DNA of 19,624 nucleotides from an uncultured Eubacteriales bacterium (GTDB lineage Bacteria; Bacillota; Clostridia; Oscillospirales; Oscillospiraceae), in NCBI GenBank assembly GCA_902496595.1, contig CABVBV010000023.1:1-19624 (forward strand), read 5' to 3'. A program made the position numbers and the translations under genes. This document shows positions 7,281 through 15,597 of this stretch, piece by piece. Positions within the stretch are counted from its first letter, which is position 1, and every line of letters starts with the position of its first letter. The notes under the pieces were generated by a model that saw nothing but the letters and a program-made list of their open reading frames with translations, had not been told where the DNA came from and ran no database searches.

Positions 7281-7858
7281 ACTATCGCCTCCATTGCAAT
7301 TTTTGACCAGCCCTCCATCTGCTCGCGCAGGGCGGCCAGCTCTGTATTCTTGACCCACAGTCCTTCCAGCTTCTCGGTCTCGCGGACGCTTGCCTCGCCC
7401 TCTACCTCCATGCGGAACATGAAGCCCAGGTGTACGCTTCCGACCTCGTTCGTCTCCTCGTTGATGACACCCACGGGCTCGAGCGAGAGCTCATGTTCAA
7501 CTTCGACCTCCTCGTCCACCTCGCGCCGAAGGCCGCGCATGAGCGTCTCGCCTCTCCCGGCCTCGTCCACGGGGTTTATGTGCCCGCCGACGCCTATGGA
7601 TAAAAGGCCGTGCAGCCGCTTCTCGCCGCCCTTTTTCAGCCTTCGGAGCACCAGCACCTCGTCTCCGCGTGTGAGCACGACGTAGGGTATTATCTGCCGG
7701 TAGGACGGGTCTTCCTCCATCTCGGGCCTGGGCCGGAACTCGTGATGTGCGTTCACGATGTCCAGTATCTGCCTGTCGCAGCCTCGGATAAGGCCGTTTT
7801 TGCCCTTGATATAATCGTTCAACAACTCGGTCTTCACGACCAGTATGCTCTCGCTCAT
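7277..7858 (-). CDS. NUDIX hydrolase
   Basis: A 193-residue protein with a NUDIX box at about 92-118: GGHINPVDE..., Glu104, seven residues, then REVDEE at 112-117. This is the metal-binding helix that hydrolyses nucleoside diphosphates linked to another group. The first Gly of the strict G-x5-E spacing is replaced by Asp, a small departure from consensus. The start at 7858 is supported by a GGGAG site upstream and by a 4-base ATGA overlap with the glpK stop codon. The N-terminal 55 residues precede the NUDIX fold and are unassigned. The substrate cannot be inferred; the tight link to glpK and the DUF1015 gene suggests a shared housekeeping or repair role. Confidence 0.85.
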   Translation of the reverse strand: MSESILVVKTELLNDYIKGKNGLIRGCDRQILDIVNAHHEFRPRPEMEEDPSYRQIIPYVVLTRGDEVLVLRRLKKGGEKRLHGLLSIGVGGHINPVDEAGRGETLMRGLRREVDEEVEVEHELSLEPVGVINEETNEVGSVHLGFMFRMEVEGEASVRETEKLEGLWVKNTELAALREQMEGWSKIAMEAIV

Positions 7859-9363
7859 TTTGAAATCTCCCATTTTCTGGCCCGCTCCACTGCCCGGAGC
7901 CATTCGCCGTGATATTTATCTGCCTCTGCCGCGTCCATTGCTGGCTCAAACACCCGCTCCGACTGCCTGAGCCCGGTGATCTCGGATATGTCGCTCCACA
8001 GGCCGGCCGCCAGTCCGGCGAGGAAAGCCGCCCCGAAGGCGGTCGTCTCGACCATTTTCGGCCTGTCGATGGGCTTCCTCAGAATATCGGCCTGGAACTG
8101 CATGAGGAAGTCGCTGACCGAGGCTCCTCCGTCGACCTTGAGGATGGACAGGTTCCGGCCCGAGTCAAGCTCCATGGCGTCGAGCAGATCCTTGACCTGG
8201 TAAGCTATGCCCTCCAGCGCCGCCCTGACGATATGAGCCTTCGTCGTGCCCCTGGTGAGGCCGACCATCGTGCCCCTGGCGTACATATCCCAGTGCGGGG
8301 CTCCGAGGCCCGTGAAAGCCGAGACCAGGTAGACTCCGCCGTTGTCAGGCACGGTCTCTGCTATCGGCCCGCTCTCGGCGGCGCTCGAGATGAGGCCCAC
8401 CTCGTCGCGCAGCCACTGGATGGAGCTGCCCGCGTTGAACACGCTGCCCTCGAGCGCGTAGGTCGTGTGCCCGCCGAGGCTCCAGGCCACGCTGGTGACC
8501 ATGCCCGAGAGGCTCCTCACGCTGCGCTCGCCGGTGTTCATGAGTGTGAAGCAGCCGGTGCCGTAGGTGTTCTTGGCCTCGCCCGGCTTCACGCAGCCCT
8601 GGCCGAGCAGGGCCGCCGCCTGGTCGCCCGCGCTGCCGCAGATGGGTATGCCCGCCAGCGCCTCAAGACCCTTTATGCCCGGAGCGACCCTGCCGTACTC
8701 CGCAGAGGTCGGCACGGGCGCGGGCAGCATGGACATGGGCACGCCCAGCACGCGGCAGAGATCCTCGTCCCAGCGCAGTCGGTCTATGTCAAAGAGCATG
8801 GTGCGCGAGCAGTTGGAGTAGTCCGAGATGTGCTCCCTTCCACCCGTGAGGTTCCAGATGAGCCAGGAGTCCACGGTGCCGAAGATGAGCTCGCCCCGCT
8901 CGGCCCTCTCCCTCGCGCCCTCGACGTTGTCCAGGATCCAGCGTATCTTGGTGCCGGAGAAGTAGGCGTCTATGAGCAGGCCGGTCTTATCCCTTATGTA
9001 CGCGCCGACGCCCTCGGCCGCGAGCCTGTCGCAGAACGGGGCCGTCCTTCGGCACTGCCAGACGATGGCGTTATACACCGGCTTGCCGCTCGACCTGTCC
9101 CAGACCAGCGTGGTCTCGCGCTGATTCGTGACGCCGATGGCCGCGATGTCCCCGGCCTCCACGCCGCTCTTTTCAAAGGCTTCGGCCAGGGCCTTTATCT
9201 GAGTTCCGAGTATGTCCGCCGGGTCGTGCTCGACCCAGCCGGGATGCGGATATATCTGCGGATAATCGTGCTGCGCGAGCGAGACTATCTCGCCGCTCCG
9301 GTTGAAGACGATCGCCCGCGAGCTGGTCGTGCCCTGGTCGAGAGCTATGACGTAGCCTTTCAT
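7855..9363 (-). CDS. glpK: Glycerol kinase
   Basis: A 502-residue FGGY-family kinase of normal GlpK length that phosphorylates glycerol to sn-glycerol 3-phosphate with ATP. The N-terminal phosphate loop ALDQGTTSSR, the substrate segment VTNQRETT followed by WQCRRT, the internal SAGDQAAALLGQG and the APHWDMYARG segment are all characteristic. The HFYG-type segment that carries the HPr-phosphorylated His in enterococcal GlpK is not seen; the equivalent stretch reads GIKGLEALAGIPI. PTS activation of that kind is therefore unlikely. AAGGAGG (9370-9376, minus strand) lies six bases before the ATG. No glycerol facilitator or glycerol-3-phosphate dehydrogenase is adjacent. The product could feed lipid and teichoic-acid synthesis. 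Confidence 0.95.
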   Translation of the reverse strand: MKGYVIALDQGTTSSRAIVFNRSGEIVSLAQHDYPQIYPHPGWVEHDPADILGTQIKALAEAFEKSGVEAGDIAAIGVTNQRETTLVWDRSSGKPVYNAIVWQCRRTAPFCDRLAAEGVGAYIRDKTGLLIDAYFSGTKIRWILDNVEGARERAERGELIFGTVDSWLIWNLTGGREHISDYSNCSRTMLFDIDRLRWDEDLCRVLGVPMSMLPAPVPTSAEYGRVAPGIKGLEALAGIPICGSAGDQAAALLGQGCVKPGEAKNTYGTGCFTLMNTGERSVRSLSGMVTSVAWSLGGHTTYALEGSVFNAGSSIQWLRDEVGLISSAAESGPIAETVPDNGGVYLVSAFTGLGAPHWDMYARGTMVGLTRGTTKAHIVRAALEGIAYQVKDLLDAMELDSGRNLSILKVDGGASVSDFLMQFQADILRKPIDRPKMVETTAFGAAFLAGLAAGLWSDISEITGLRQSERVFEPAMDAAEADKYHGEWLRAVERARKWEISK

Positions 9364-9377
9364 CTTAAGCCTCCTTG

Positions 9378-9406
9378 TTGACTTGAAGAGCTAATTAGAT
9401 TAAAAT
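9378..9406 (+). promoter_or_regulatory. Promoter of the alpha/beta hydrolase gene
   Basis: TTGACT (9378-9383), a 17-base spacer and TAAAAT (9401-9406) give a close match to the housekeeping promoter consensus. Transcription would begin near 9413, about 30 bases before the ATG at 9444. Confidence 0.65.
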
Positions 9407-9422
9407 CCTTATATAAGAATAA
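9394..9422 (-). promoter_or_regulatory. Possible glpK promoter
   Basis: On the minus strand a -10-like TCTAAT (9394-9399) lies 17 bases after a poor -35-like TTATTC (9417-9422). The -10 matches five of six consensus positions, but the -35 is weak. It overlaps the divergent plus-strand promoter in the same 80-base gap. Confidence 0.35.
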
Positions 9423-9443
9423 CACAACAGGAGGTAAATGAAA

Positions 9444-10385
9444 ATGCCCATAATCGCAGAAAATAACTATACCTTCACGTCGGCCGACGGAGCTACGCCC
9501 ATACACGTCAGGGAATGGGTGCCCGACTGCGACATAAACGGCGTTGTGCAGATAGCGCACGGCATAAACGAGTATATCGGCAGATACGCGGATTTTGCGC
9601 GTTTCCTGGCCTCGAAGGGTTTTGTTGTGGTCGGCAACGACCACCTGGGCCACGGCGAGAGCGTGCTCAGTCCCGAGTATATAGGCTTTTTCGCCATGGA
9701 CGAGGGCTGGTACAAGGTCGTTGCGGACATGGAGCAGCTGCGGCAGCTGAGCTCTGCCAAGTGGCCGGACGCACCGTACTTCCTCTTCGGTCACTCGATG
9801 GGCAGCTTTCTGACGAGGACGTACATGATAAGGTACCCCGGCGCACCGCTGAAGGGTGTGATACTCTCCGGCACGGGCCAAGCTCCGGAGCCGGTAGTTG
9901 CCGCGGGCAGGTTCCTCTGCGACGGGGATATGATAAAAAACGGCCCGATGCACCGGAGCGAGGCGATATCCAATGTCGCATTCGGCAGCTACAACAAGCA
10001 GTTCGAGCCGAAGCGCACGAAGTACGACTGGCTGACCAGAGACGGGTCGGTGGTCGACGCCTACGCGCAAGACCCGTTGTGTACCTTCACCCCAACCACA
10101 AGCCTGTTCAGGGACATGATGTACGGACTGTCCATCATAGGCCGGAGAAAAAACATATCGAAGATGAACAAAGACCTGCCTGTGTTCTTCCTGAGCGGGG
10201 ACAAAGACCCTGTGGGAGGCAGCGGCATTCAGGTAGCCAAAGTGTACAGCCTGTTCGTCCAGGCGGGGATGAAAGACGTCTTTTACAAGTTCTACAAAGA
10301 CGGCCGCCACGAGATGCTCAACGAGCTGAACAAGGACGAGGTCTATAAGGACGTTCTGAACTGGCTCTTCAAAAAAATAGACTAA
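9444..10385 (+). CDS. Alpha/beta hydrolase, monoacylglycerol lipase/lysophospholipase-like
   Basis: A 313-residue Hydrolase_4 (serine aminopeptidase S33) type protein without a signal peptide. The catalytic triad is visible: Ser118 in GHSMGS, Asp255 in GDKDPVG and His289 in GRHEM. The oxyanion-region motif HGINEYIGRY and the NDHLGHGES segment are typical of bacterial monoacylglycerol lipases and lysophospholipases. It would release glycerol or a lysolipid head group from membrane-derived acylglycerols. The divergent glycerol kinase makes a glycerol-lipid substrate attractive, but this is an inference. AGGAGG (9429-9434) is nine bases from ATG 9444 and only three from the in-frame ATG 9438, so 9444 is preferred. 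It is monocistronic, with its own promoter and terminator. Confidence 0.85.
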   Translation: MPIIAENNYTFTSADGATPIHVREWVPDCDINGVVQIAHGINEYIGRYADFARFLASKGFVVVGNDHLGHGESVLSPEYIGFFAMDEGWYKVVADMEQLRQLSSAKWPDAPYFLFGHSMGSFLTRTYMIRYPGAPLKGVILSGTGQAPEPVVAAGRFLCDGDMIKNGPMHRSEAISNVAFGSYNKQFEPKRTKYDWLTRDGSVVDAYAQDPLCTFTPTTSLFRDMMYGLSIIGRRKNISKMNKDLPVFFLSGDKDPVGGSGIQVAKVYSLFVQAGMKDVFYKFYKDGRHEMLNELNKDEVYKDVLNWLFKKID

Positions 10386-10394
10386 AAGAACAAA

Positions 10395-10443
10395 CGGCCC
10401 GCCAAATAGGCTCCAAACCTTCGGCGGGCCGCCTCTGTTTTTT
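10395..10443. terminator. Bidirectional intrinsic terminator
   Basis: A 9-bp GC-rich stem CGGCCCGCC (10395-10403) pairs with GGCGGGCCG (10423-10431) around a 19-base loop. On the plus strand it is followed by CTCTG and six T (10438-10443). On the minus strand it is followed by TTTGTTCTTTT. It lies between the stops of the convergent hydrolase and GH31 genes and can serve both. Confidence 0.8.
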
Positions 10444-10461
10444 CCGGCCTTACCTGTCTGC

Positions 10462-12867
10462 TCAGGCTTCGGCAGACAGCAGCTCCTCAAACATTTTTAT
10501 CCCGGACAGCTGGAAATCGAGTTTCTGCACATACCTCCCCATCTCAGCTTTTGTCATCGTCTTCAGCCGCTCCCACTCCTTTTCCTTGTAGTCGTTATTT
10601 TGCGGCAGCCTGATCATGAGCCGCAGAAGCTCGCGCTTGAAACGCTCCCTCGGAGTCTCCGGCTTCCAGCGAAGCTCCAGGTTCGCCGCTTCTCCGGATC
10701 GCAGTGCAAACTCGGCTCTCAGGCCTCCGCAGCGGCGAAGTTTGACGGGCCGCCGCTCCCCGCACACTTGCAGCGTCAATTCTCCATACGACACTCCCTC
10801 GAACCTCAGTTCGAATCCGCGTCCCTTTTCCCAGCCCTCAGCCGGCATGGAGATATCCAGCCTGAGCGTTCCCTCTTCCTCTGCGCTCTGGGTGAAAACC
10901 GTCACCGACGGCTCTTTCGGACTGCCCTCATACATCCGGAAAGCTCCGTTTCCCGGGAAAACGCGCACGAGCAGCTTTTCCGGCTCTTTGCAGCTGTTGT
11001 CCGGCTCGGCGTCCAGCGTGAGGCAGGCGCCGGCTCTTGCCAGCACGGGTATGCTGCCCATGTCTCGGAGCATATGCAGCTTCCGGCCTCCGTCGTAGAC
11101 CCGGCCAGTGAATATGTCCGTCCAACGCCCCTCCGGCAGCCAGACGTCCGCCTCGCCCATGCCCATGCTCTCCGAGTGCCCGGTGATGGGTGCGACCAAC
11201 AGCTCTTCTCCGAACATATACTGTCCGTCGGCCATATATGCCTCGGGTTCCTCCGGCCACATATGGTACATGGGGCTTATGAGCTGTGCGCCTTCCCTTT
11301 CGCCCAGGCAGGCATAGGTATAGATATACGGCACCAGCATATGCCTGAGCCTGAACCATGTTCCGGCTATCTCCCTGGCGCCTGAAGGCAGCGTCCAGGG
11401 CTCCTTGGACACAGTCGGGGTCGGGCAGCAGTGGATGCGGTTTATGGGGCTGAACACGCCGAATTGCAGCCAGCGCAGGTACAGCTCGTCGTCCCGCTCG
11501 CCCTGGTAGTGCCCTCCTATGTCGTGGCTCCACCAGCCGAAGCCGACGTTGGCGGCGGTGGCGGTGAAGTACGGCATATACCGCAGGAACTCCCAGTTCA
11601 TGAGCGTGTCGCCGCTGAAACCCACGGGGTATCTGTGCGCGCCGGGGCCGCAGTAGCGCGAGAGGATCAGGCCCTCTCCGGTTCTGTGCTCGTTGTCCAG
11701 CCAGTGATAGTGATTCAGCGCCCAGAGCGGGTCGAGGCCCTCCTGCGCGGTCTTGTTCCCCTGCTGCCAGTCTATCCACCAGAAGTCCACTCCCTCGTCC
11801 TCCAGCGGATGGTGTACGTCGTTGAGATATCCGGTCACGAAGTCCTCGTCCTGTATAGCGAAGGGTATGTGCAGCTTGGTATCCGGATCCACGCCCATGC
11901 GCCTTGCGATATCAGCGTAGGGCCGTTCAAACCAGCGGAAGCCGAGGGCCGGATGCAGGTTCAGGCTCGTCCTCCGTCCCTGCTCATGCAGCTTTCTGAG
12001 AAACTCGACGTGGTCTGGGAACAGGCCCTCGTTCCAGGTATAGCCCGTCCAGCCCTCCTTGCCGCCGTATTCCTCACCGTCCAGGCCCTTTTCGCTGATA
12101 CCGAACTGCCTGTCGATATCGACGTAGTGCCAGTCCATGTCGATGACGGCGACGGACATGGGTATTCCCTCGTCGTCGAAGCGTTCCATGAGTTCCAGGT
12201 ATTCGTCCTGTGTGTAAGGCCAGTAGCGGCTCCACCAGTTGCCCAGCGCCCAGCGTGGAGCGGCGGGAGGATAGCCGCTTATCTCATACAGCGCCCGCAC
12301 CGCCCCGGCGTAGTCGCGGCCATAGGCAAAGACGTAGAGGTCGCAGGCTCCCTTCGGGCGCGACACCAGTCTCCCGTCGGGCATGAGCAGGAGGCTGTCC
12401 GAGTCGTCCAGCACAGCCACGCCGCTTCTCGAGCACACGCCGCGGCTGAGCGGTATGTGCTCCTTATCGTAAACATTCACCTCGGGCAGAATGCGCAGGT
12501 GTTTTCCGTCGGAGGTATCCAGCGTCCGGAATGTGCCGAGCAGGTTCCCGTCGTTGTCGAACCCAGCCTCGCTGCCGTCGGGGAAAAGCACGCGGCCGTC
12601 GAGGGGCCTGTCCGGGCGGATATGCAGCCGCACGGCGCCGGTGTCCAGCCGGAGCTCACCGTTCTCTTCTTCCAGGCTGAAGCGCACAGGTTCCGCGTCT
12701 CTGTACCAGACAAGCTGGCTGGCCTCGTCAGTGAAGCACCCGTCGGGCGCAGTCTCGACGCGGAAAAGCCTGTCGGCCAGCACCGTGAGCCTGAGCCCGC
12801 CCCGGGTCACCATATTCTCTCTCTTTGCCACCGGCCTGAGTTTCGGGATAAGATAGTCGTGCAGCAT
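10462..12867 (-). CDS. Glycoside hydrolase family 31, alpha-glucosidase-like, cytoplasmic
   Basis: An 801-residue GH31 enzyme without a signal peptide, so probably acting inside the cell on imported oligosaccharide. After an N-terminal beta-sandwich, the barrel carries the nucleophile Asp366 in FWWIDWQQG and the acid/base Asp420 in FSGDTLMNW; VIDMDWHYVD and SLNLHPALGF are subsite motifs of this subgroup. The last 60 residues, after the C-terminal beta domains, are a charged, helical extension. GH31 includes alpha-glucosidases, alpha-xylosidases and transglucosylases; the exact linkage cannot be settled from sequence alone. The start at 12867 has GGAGG five bases upstream (12873-12877). The frame is open back to 12924, but that stretch overlaps the upstream gene's 3' end and lacks a suitable ribosome site. 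It is the last gene of the operon, next to the terminator. Confidence 0.9.
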   Translation of the reverse strand: MLHDYLIPKLRPVAKRENMVTRGGLRLTVLADRLFRVETAPDGCFTDEASQLVWYRDAEPVRFSLEEENGELRLDTGAVRLHIRPDRPLDGRVLFPDGSEAGFDNDGNLLGTFRTLDTSDGKHLRILPEVNVYDKEHIPLSRGVCSRSGVAVLDDSDSLLLMPDGRLVSRPKGACDLYVFAYGRDYAGAVRALYEISGYPPAAPRWALGNWWSRYWPYTQDEYLELMERFDDEGIPMSVAVIDMDWHYVDIDRQFGISEKGLDGEEYGGKEGWTGYTWNEGLFPDHVEFLRKLHEQGRRTSLNLHPALGFRWFERPYADIARRMGVDPDTKLHIPFAIQDEDFVTGYLNDVHHPLEDEGVDFWWIDWQQGNKTAQEGLDPLWALNHYHWLDNEHRTGEGLILSRYCGPGAHRYPVGFSGDTLMNWEFLRYMPYFTATAANVGFGWWSHDIGGHYQGERDDELYLRWLQFGVFSPINRIHCCPTPTVSKEPWTLPSGAREIAGTWFRLRHMLVPYIYTYACLGEREGAQLISPMYHMWPEEPEAYMADGQYMFGEELLVAPITGHSESMGMGEADVWLPEGRWTDIFTGRVYDGGRKLHMLRDMGSIPVLARAGACLTLDAEPDNSCKEPEKLLVRVFPGNGAFRMYEGSPKEPSVTVFTQSAEEEGTLRLDISMPAEGWEKGRGFELRFEGVSYGELTLQVCGERRPVKLRRCGGLRAEFALRSGEAANLELRWKPETPRERFKRELLRLMIRLPQNNDYKEKEWERLKTMTKAEMGRYVQKLDFQLSGIKMFEELLSAEA

Positions 12868-15595
12868 AAGCTCCTCCGTTCCGGCGCAGCTGCCAAGCGT
12901 CGAAGCAGCGCGCCTCATGTTCAAACGGGACAGGCATACTTGCGCCCTCGTCCGTCAATTTCAATGTATAGCGCATTCCCGGCACATAATCAAGCCAATC
13001 GTACTCTGCATCTTCCGAAAAGCACCAAAACGTGAGCTTGTCATAGCTCTCCGTGCCGTTTCCCACGTAGCTGCCGAGCGTCCCGTCCGCAGTGTTGAGA
13101 GGTATCACGGAGCCGGAGCGGACGAACACGGGTATCTCGCCGAGCCCGCACTCGAACGTGTGGATGCCGGGCTCATATATTTCCCCGTCGAAAAGGCCAA
13201 ACCACTCACCTTCCGGCAGGTACACCTCCACTCTGCCGCTAGATATCTCCGTCACAGGGGCTACCAGCAGGCTGCGGCCGAGCATATACTGGTACTCATA
13301 GTCCGCCGCCGCGCTGTCCTCCGGAAACTCATAGGCCATGCTGCGCATGAGCGGCTCGCCGCTCACGCATGAATACGCCGCTTCGGAGTAGATATACGGC
13401 AGCAGGTTCATTCTGAGGTTCGCGTAGTACCTGTACACCTCGAGGCAGGTGTCGCTGCCCTTGCGTTCGGCCATATTCCAAGGCGTACGGGCCCGGCTGG
13501 GCACAGGGTCGCCGCTCGTCTCCGAGTGCAGCTGCATGACCGGCGAAAAAGCCGCCTGGGCCACGCTGCGGCAATAGAGCTCCGTCGTGGGCACGTCCCC
13601 GCTGAAGCCCGCGATGTCCCAGGCAACAAACGGTATGCCGGACATGGACGCGCTCTGCGCCGCGATTATCGCCGATTTGAAGGCCTCGGTATCCGACAGC
13701 TGGTCGCCTATCCAGCACAGCGGATGGGTCTGCATGGAGCTGCCTCCGGCGCGGCTGAAGGTGACTCGCTCCTGTCCGTCAGCATTTATGAAGTCATAGT
13801 ACGCCTGCGCATACACATCGGGATATGCGTTTCTGAGGCTGCGGCCCGATAGGCCGTTCGAGGCCACGACGTCACGCCCCCAGACGAACTCACCGCCATC
13901 TGTTTTGAAGCCGTCTACACCCAGCTCATCTATCAGGTATCTCCGCTTTTCCAGGAACCATCTAGCTGCTTCGGGATTCGTAAAGTCCACCAGGAGGCTG
14001 CTTCCGAACCAGGTTCCGGATGGCATACGATAGGTCGAACCATCCTCGCAGCTGAACACATAACCCATATCCTCGGCATAAAACTGGTCTCGCATGGACT
14101 GAACCGGAGCAGTCGCCGAGTATTTGAGCACCGGTATCTGCCAGAGCAGTACCTTTATCCCGTTCTCGTGCAGCTCGTCGATCATTCCTGCGGGGTCAGG
14201 CCATCTGCCCGAGAACGTAAAATCGTCCAGGCTGAAGGCTCCGGAGCCGTCATTCGGCTCATACTCCGCGTCGTTCCAGATGTAAAATGTCTCCTCGTCG
14301 CTCCAGGCCTCGATAACTATCACGCTGGTGGATATCCGATTTTCCAGAGCGGCGTCCAGCTGCTCCATTATCTCCGACTGCTTGTTCCACTCGTTTGCAG
14401 ATATCCACGGGCCGAACGCCCAGGCGGGCGGCAGTTCCGCCTTCCCAGCCAGTTCCGAGTATTTGGAAAAAATGTCGGCGTTAGCCCCAGCAATAATGTA
14501 GAACGGCACGGAAAGCTCTCCGTCGCCCTCGGTATACACCTCCACAACGCAGGCGTTTTCACGCTCGGAACACATGGCGAAGCGCGAATAGCAGGTGCTG
14601 TCCACAAATAAGCCGTACTTGTCGGGCACGAAATAGAACGGCACCGGCGCATATGATTCGCCCTGCTGCTGTGTATACCAGTTGACGCAATAGATATCCA
14701 CGGTTTTGCCGCGTTGATCGAGTGAATCATACCTCATGCCGAAACCGTAAAACGGATCTGTTTTCTCCGCGGCAACGCTTAGCCGTACTCCGCTTATGCT
14801 CGAGCCGTCAGTCAGCAGTTCCAGGCCCTCGCACGTTCTGAGGATCTCCCGGCCATTGAGCGAGGCGGAGAAGTCGCATTCGTCCTGCTCAAATGCAGCC
14901 TCAAGACCGTCTGACATTAAAACAGTGACTTCGGCTTCCTCCGCGCACACCGTTACCGCTCCGCTCTCCACGAAGAGAGACAACACCCCGTCTGAAATGC
15001 CGGCCGTGACCGAGGCCTCGGCTTCTCCGACTGTGCCGGACATTACCAGGTTCTCTCCATCCCAGCCCACGCTCTCAGGCGCGAACGTCCGCCACTCCGA
15101 AACAGAAAACACAAATATCCCCAACTGCTTTTCAGCTTTCCCGTTTTCTCCGGCGCAGACTGTATATTCAACACTATCCCCGGCGTCGAAACTGCCCAGC
15201 TTACCAAGGCAGTGCAGGCGCTCTACCCCATCAACGCTGACGTTCGACCTGTGGCTGCACTCAACGGGCTCCATCATCTCGCCGTTGAGCGTCCATTCCA
15301 GCCATATATCCTTGCCTTTCAAGGACGTCCCGACAGAGATGTTTATCTCCACCTCTTCGCCGGCTTTGGGGTCTCGGGGACTTCTCTGCCACCATTTTTC
15401 AGGCACTTCCTTGCTGCCGTACAGGTTGTCCCAACCGTATGGCTCATGAGCAAGGCCGTCCGACGGCAGGCCATAGAGCTGAAGCTGCGTCTGCTGCATC
15501 TCCTGCTGTTGTGTAGCCTGCGTCTGCGTTGTCCCACAGGCAGAGATCGCGGCGGCGAGCAGGATCGCCGCCGCGATTATTTGCGCTTTTCGCAT
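12728..15595 (-). CDS. Secreted lipoprotein glycoside hydrolase family 31; 3' end probably frameshifted
   Basis: Translated as written, 955 residues. The N-terminus is a lipoprotein signal with lipobox AISAC (Cys20), so the enzyme is lipid-anchored outside the membrane. A linker rich in Gln and Thr and a carbohydrate-binding-like beta region (about 50-200) precede the GH31 module. The nucleophile is Asp566 in GFKTDGGEF and the acid/base Asp631 in CWIGDQLSD. A GH31-type C-terminal beta domain follows. The last 70 residues run out of frame through the first 140 bases of the next GH31 gene and look non-native. One additional G in the GGG at 12945-12947 would end the protein as DEGRKYACPV and a TGA at 12921-12923 (891 residues), leaving room for the next gene's ribosome site. 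The gene begins two bases after the permease stop, with GGGAG upstream. It probably trims surface oligosaccharides before uptake. Confidence 0.87.
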   Translation of the reverse strand: MRKAQIIAAAILLAAAISACGTTQTQATQQQEMQQTQLQLYGLPSDGLAHEPYGWDNLYGSKEVPEKWWQRSPRDPKAGEEVEINISVGTSLKGKDIWLEWTLNGEMMEPVECSHRSNVSVDGVERLHCLGKLGSFDAGDSVEYTVCAGENGKAEKQLGIFVFSVSEWRTFAPESVGWDGENLVMSGTVGEAEASVTAGISDGVLSLFVESGAVTVCAEEAEVTVLMSDGLEAAFEQDECDFSASLNGREILRTCEGLELLTDGSSISGVRLSVAAEKTDPFYGFGMRYDSLDQRGKTVDIYCVNWYTQQQGESYAPVPFYFVPDKYGLFVDSTCYSRFAMCSERENACVVEVYTEGDGELSVPFYIIAGANADIFSKYSELAGKAELPPAWAFGPWISANEWNKQSEIMEQLDAALENRISTSVIVIEAWSDEETFYIWNDAEYEPNDGSGAFSLDDFTFSGRWPDPAGMIDELHENGIKVLLWQIPVLKYSATAPVQSMRDQFYAEDMGYVFSCEDGSTYRMPSGTWFGSSLLVDFTNPEAARWFLEKRRYLIDELGVDGFKTDGGEFVWGRDVVASNGLSGRSLRNAYPDVYAQAYYDFINADGQERVTFSRAGGSSMQTHPLCWIGDQLSDTEAFKSAIIAAQSASMSGIPFVAWDIAGFSGDVPTTELYCRSVAQAAFSPVMQLHSETSGDPVPSRARTPWNMAERKGSDTCLEVYRYYANLRMNLLPYIYSEAAYSCVSGEPLMRSMAYEFPEDSAAADYEYQYMLGRSLLVAPVTEISSGRVEVYLPEGEWFGLFDGEIYEPGIHTFECGLGEIPVFVRSGSVIPLNTADGTLGSYVGNGTESYDKLTFWCFSEDAEYDWLDYVPGMRYTLKLTDEGASMPVPFEHEARCFDAWQLRRNGGAYAARLSYPETQAGGKEREYGDPGRAQAHGAGRQAFPRRDCARRVLH
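12941..12950 (-). other. Suspected one-base frameshift in a G run
   Basis: The minus strand reads GAG GGC GCA here. Restoring one G to the homopolymer gives GAG GGG CGC AAG and a natural stop 20 bases further on. The long out-of-frame overlap with the downstream gene then disappears. It could be a sequencing or assembly slip or a real mutation; the two cannot be told apart here. Confidence 0.6.
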
Positions 15596-15597
15596 CG

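Noticed and set aside
6135..7685. A 516-codon plus-strand open frame opposite the DUF1015 and NUDIX genes
   Set aside because: It spans two real minus-strand genes and reads as an antisense shadow.
7909..9381. A 490-codon plus-strand open frame opposite glpK
   Set aside because: The minus strand is an unmistakable glycerol kinase; the plus-strand peptide has no domain signal.
9360..10490. A 376-codon minus-strand open frame opposite the alpha/beta hydrolase
   Set aside because: The plus-strand gene has an intact Ser-Asp-His triad, promoter and terminator; this frame crosses the terminator.
11431..13035. A 534-codon plus-strand open frame opposite the cytoplasmic GH31
   Set aside because: It is an antisense shadow crossing the junction of two real genes.
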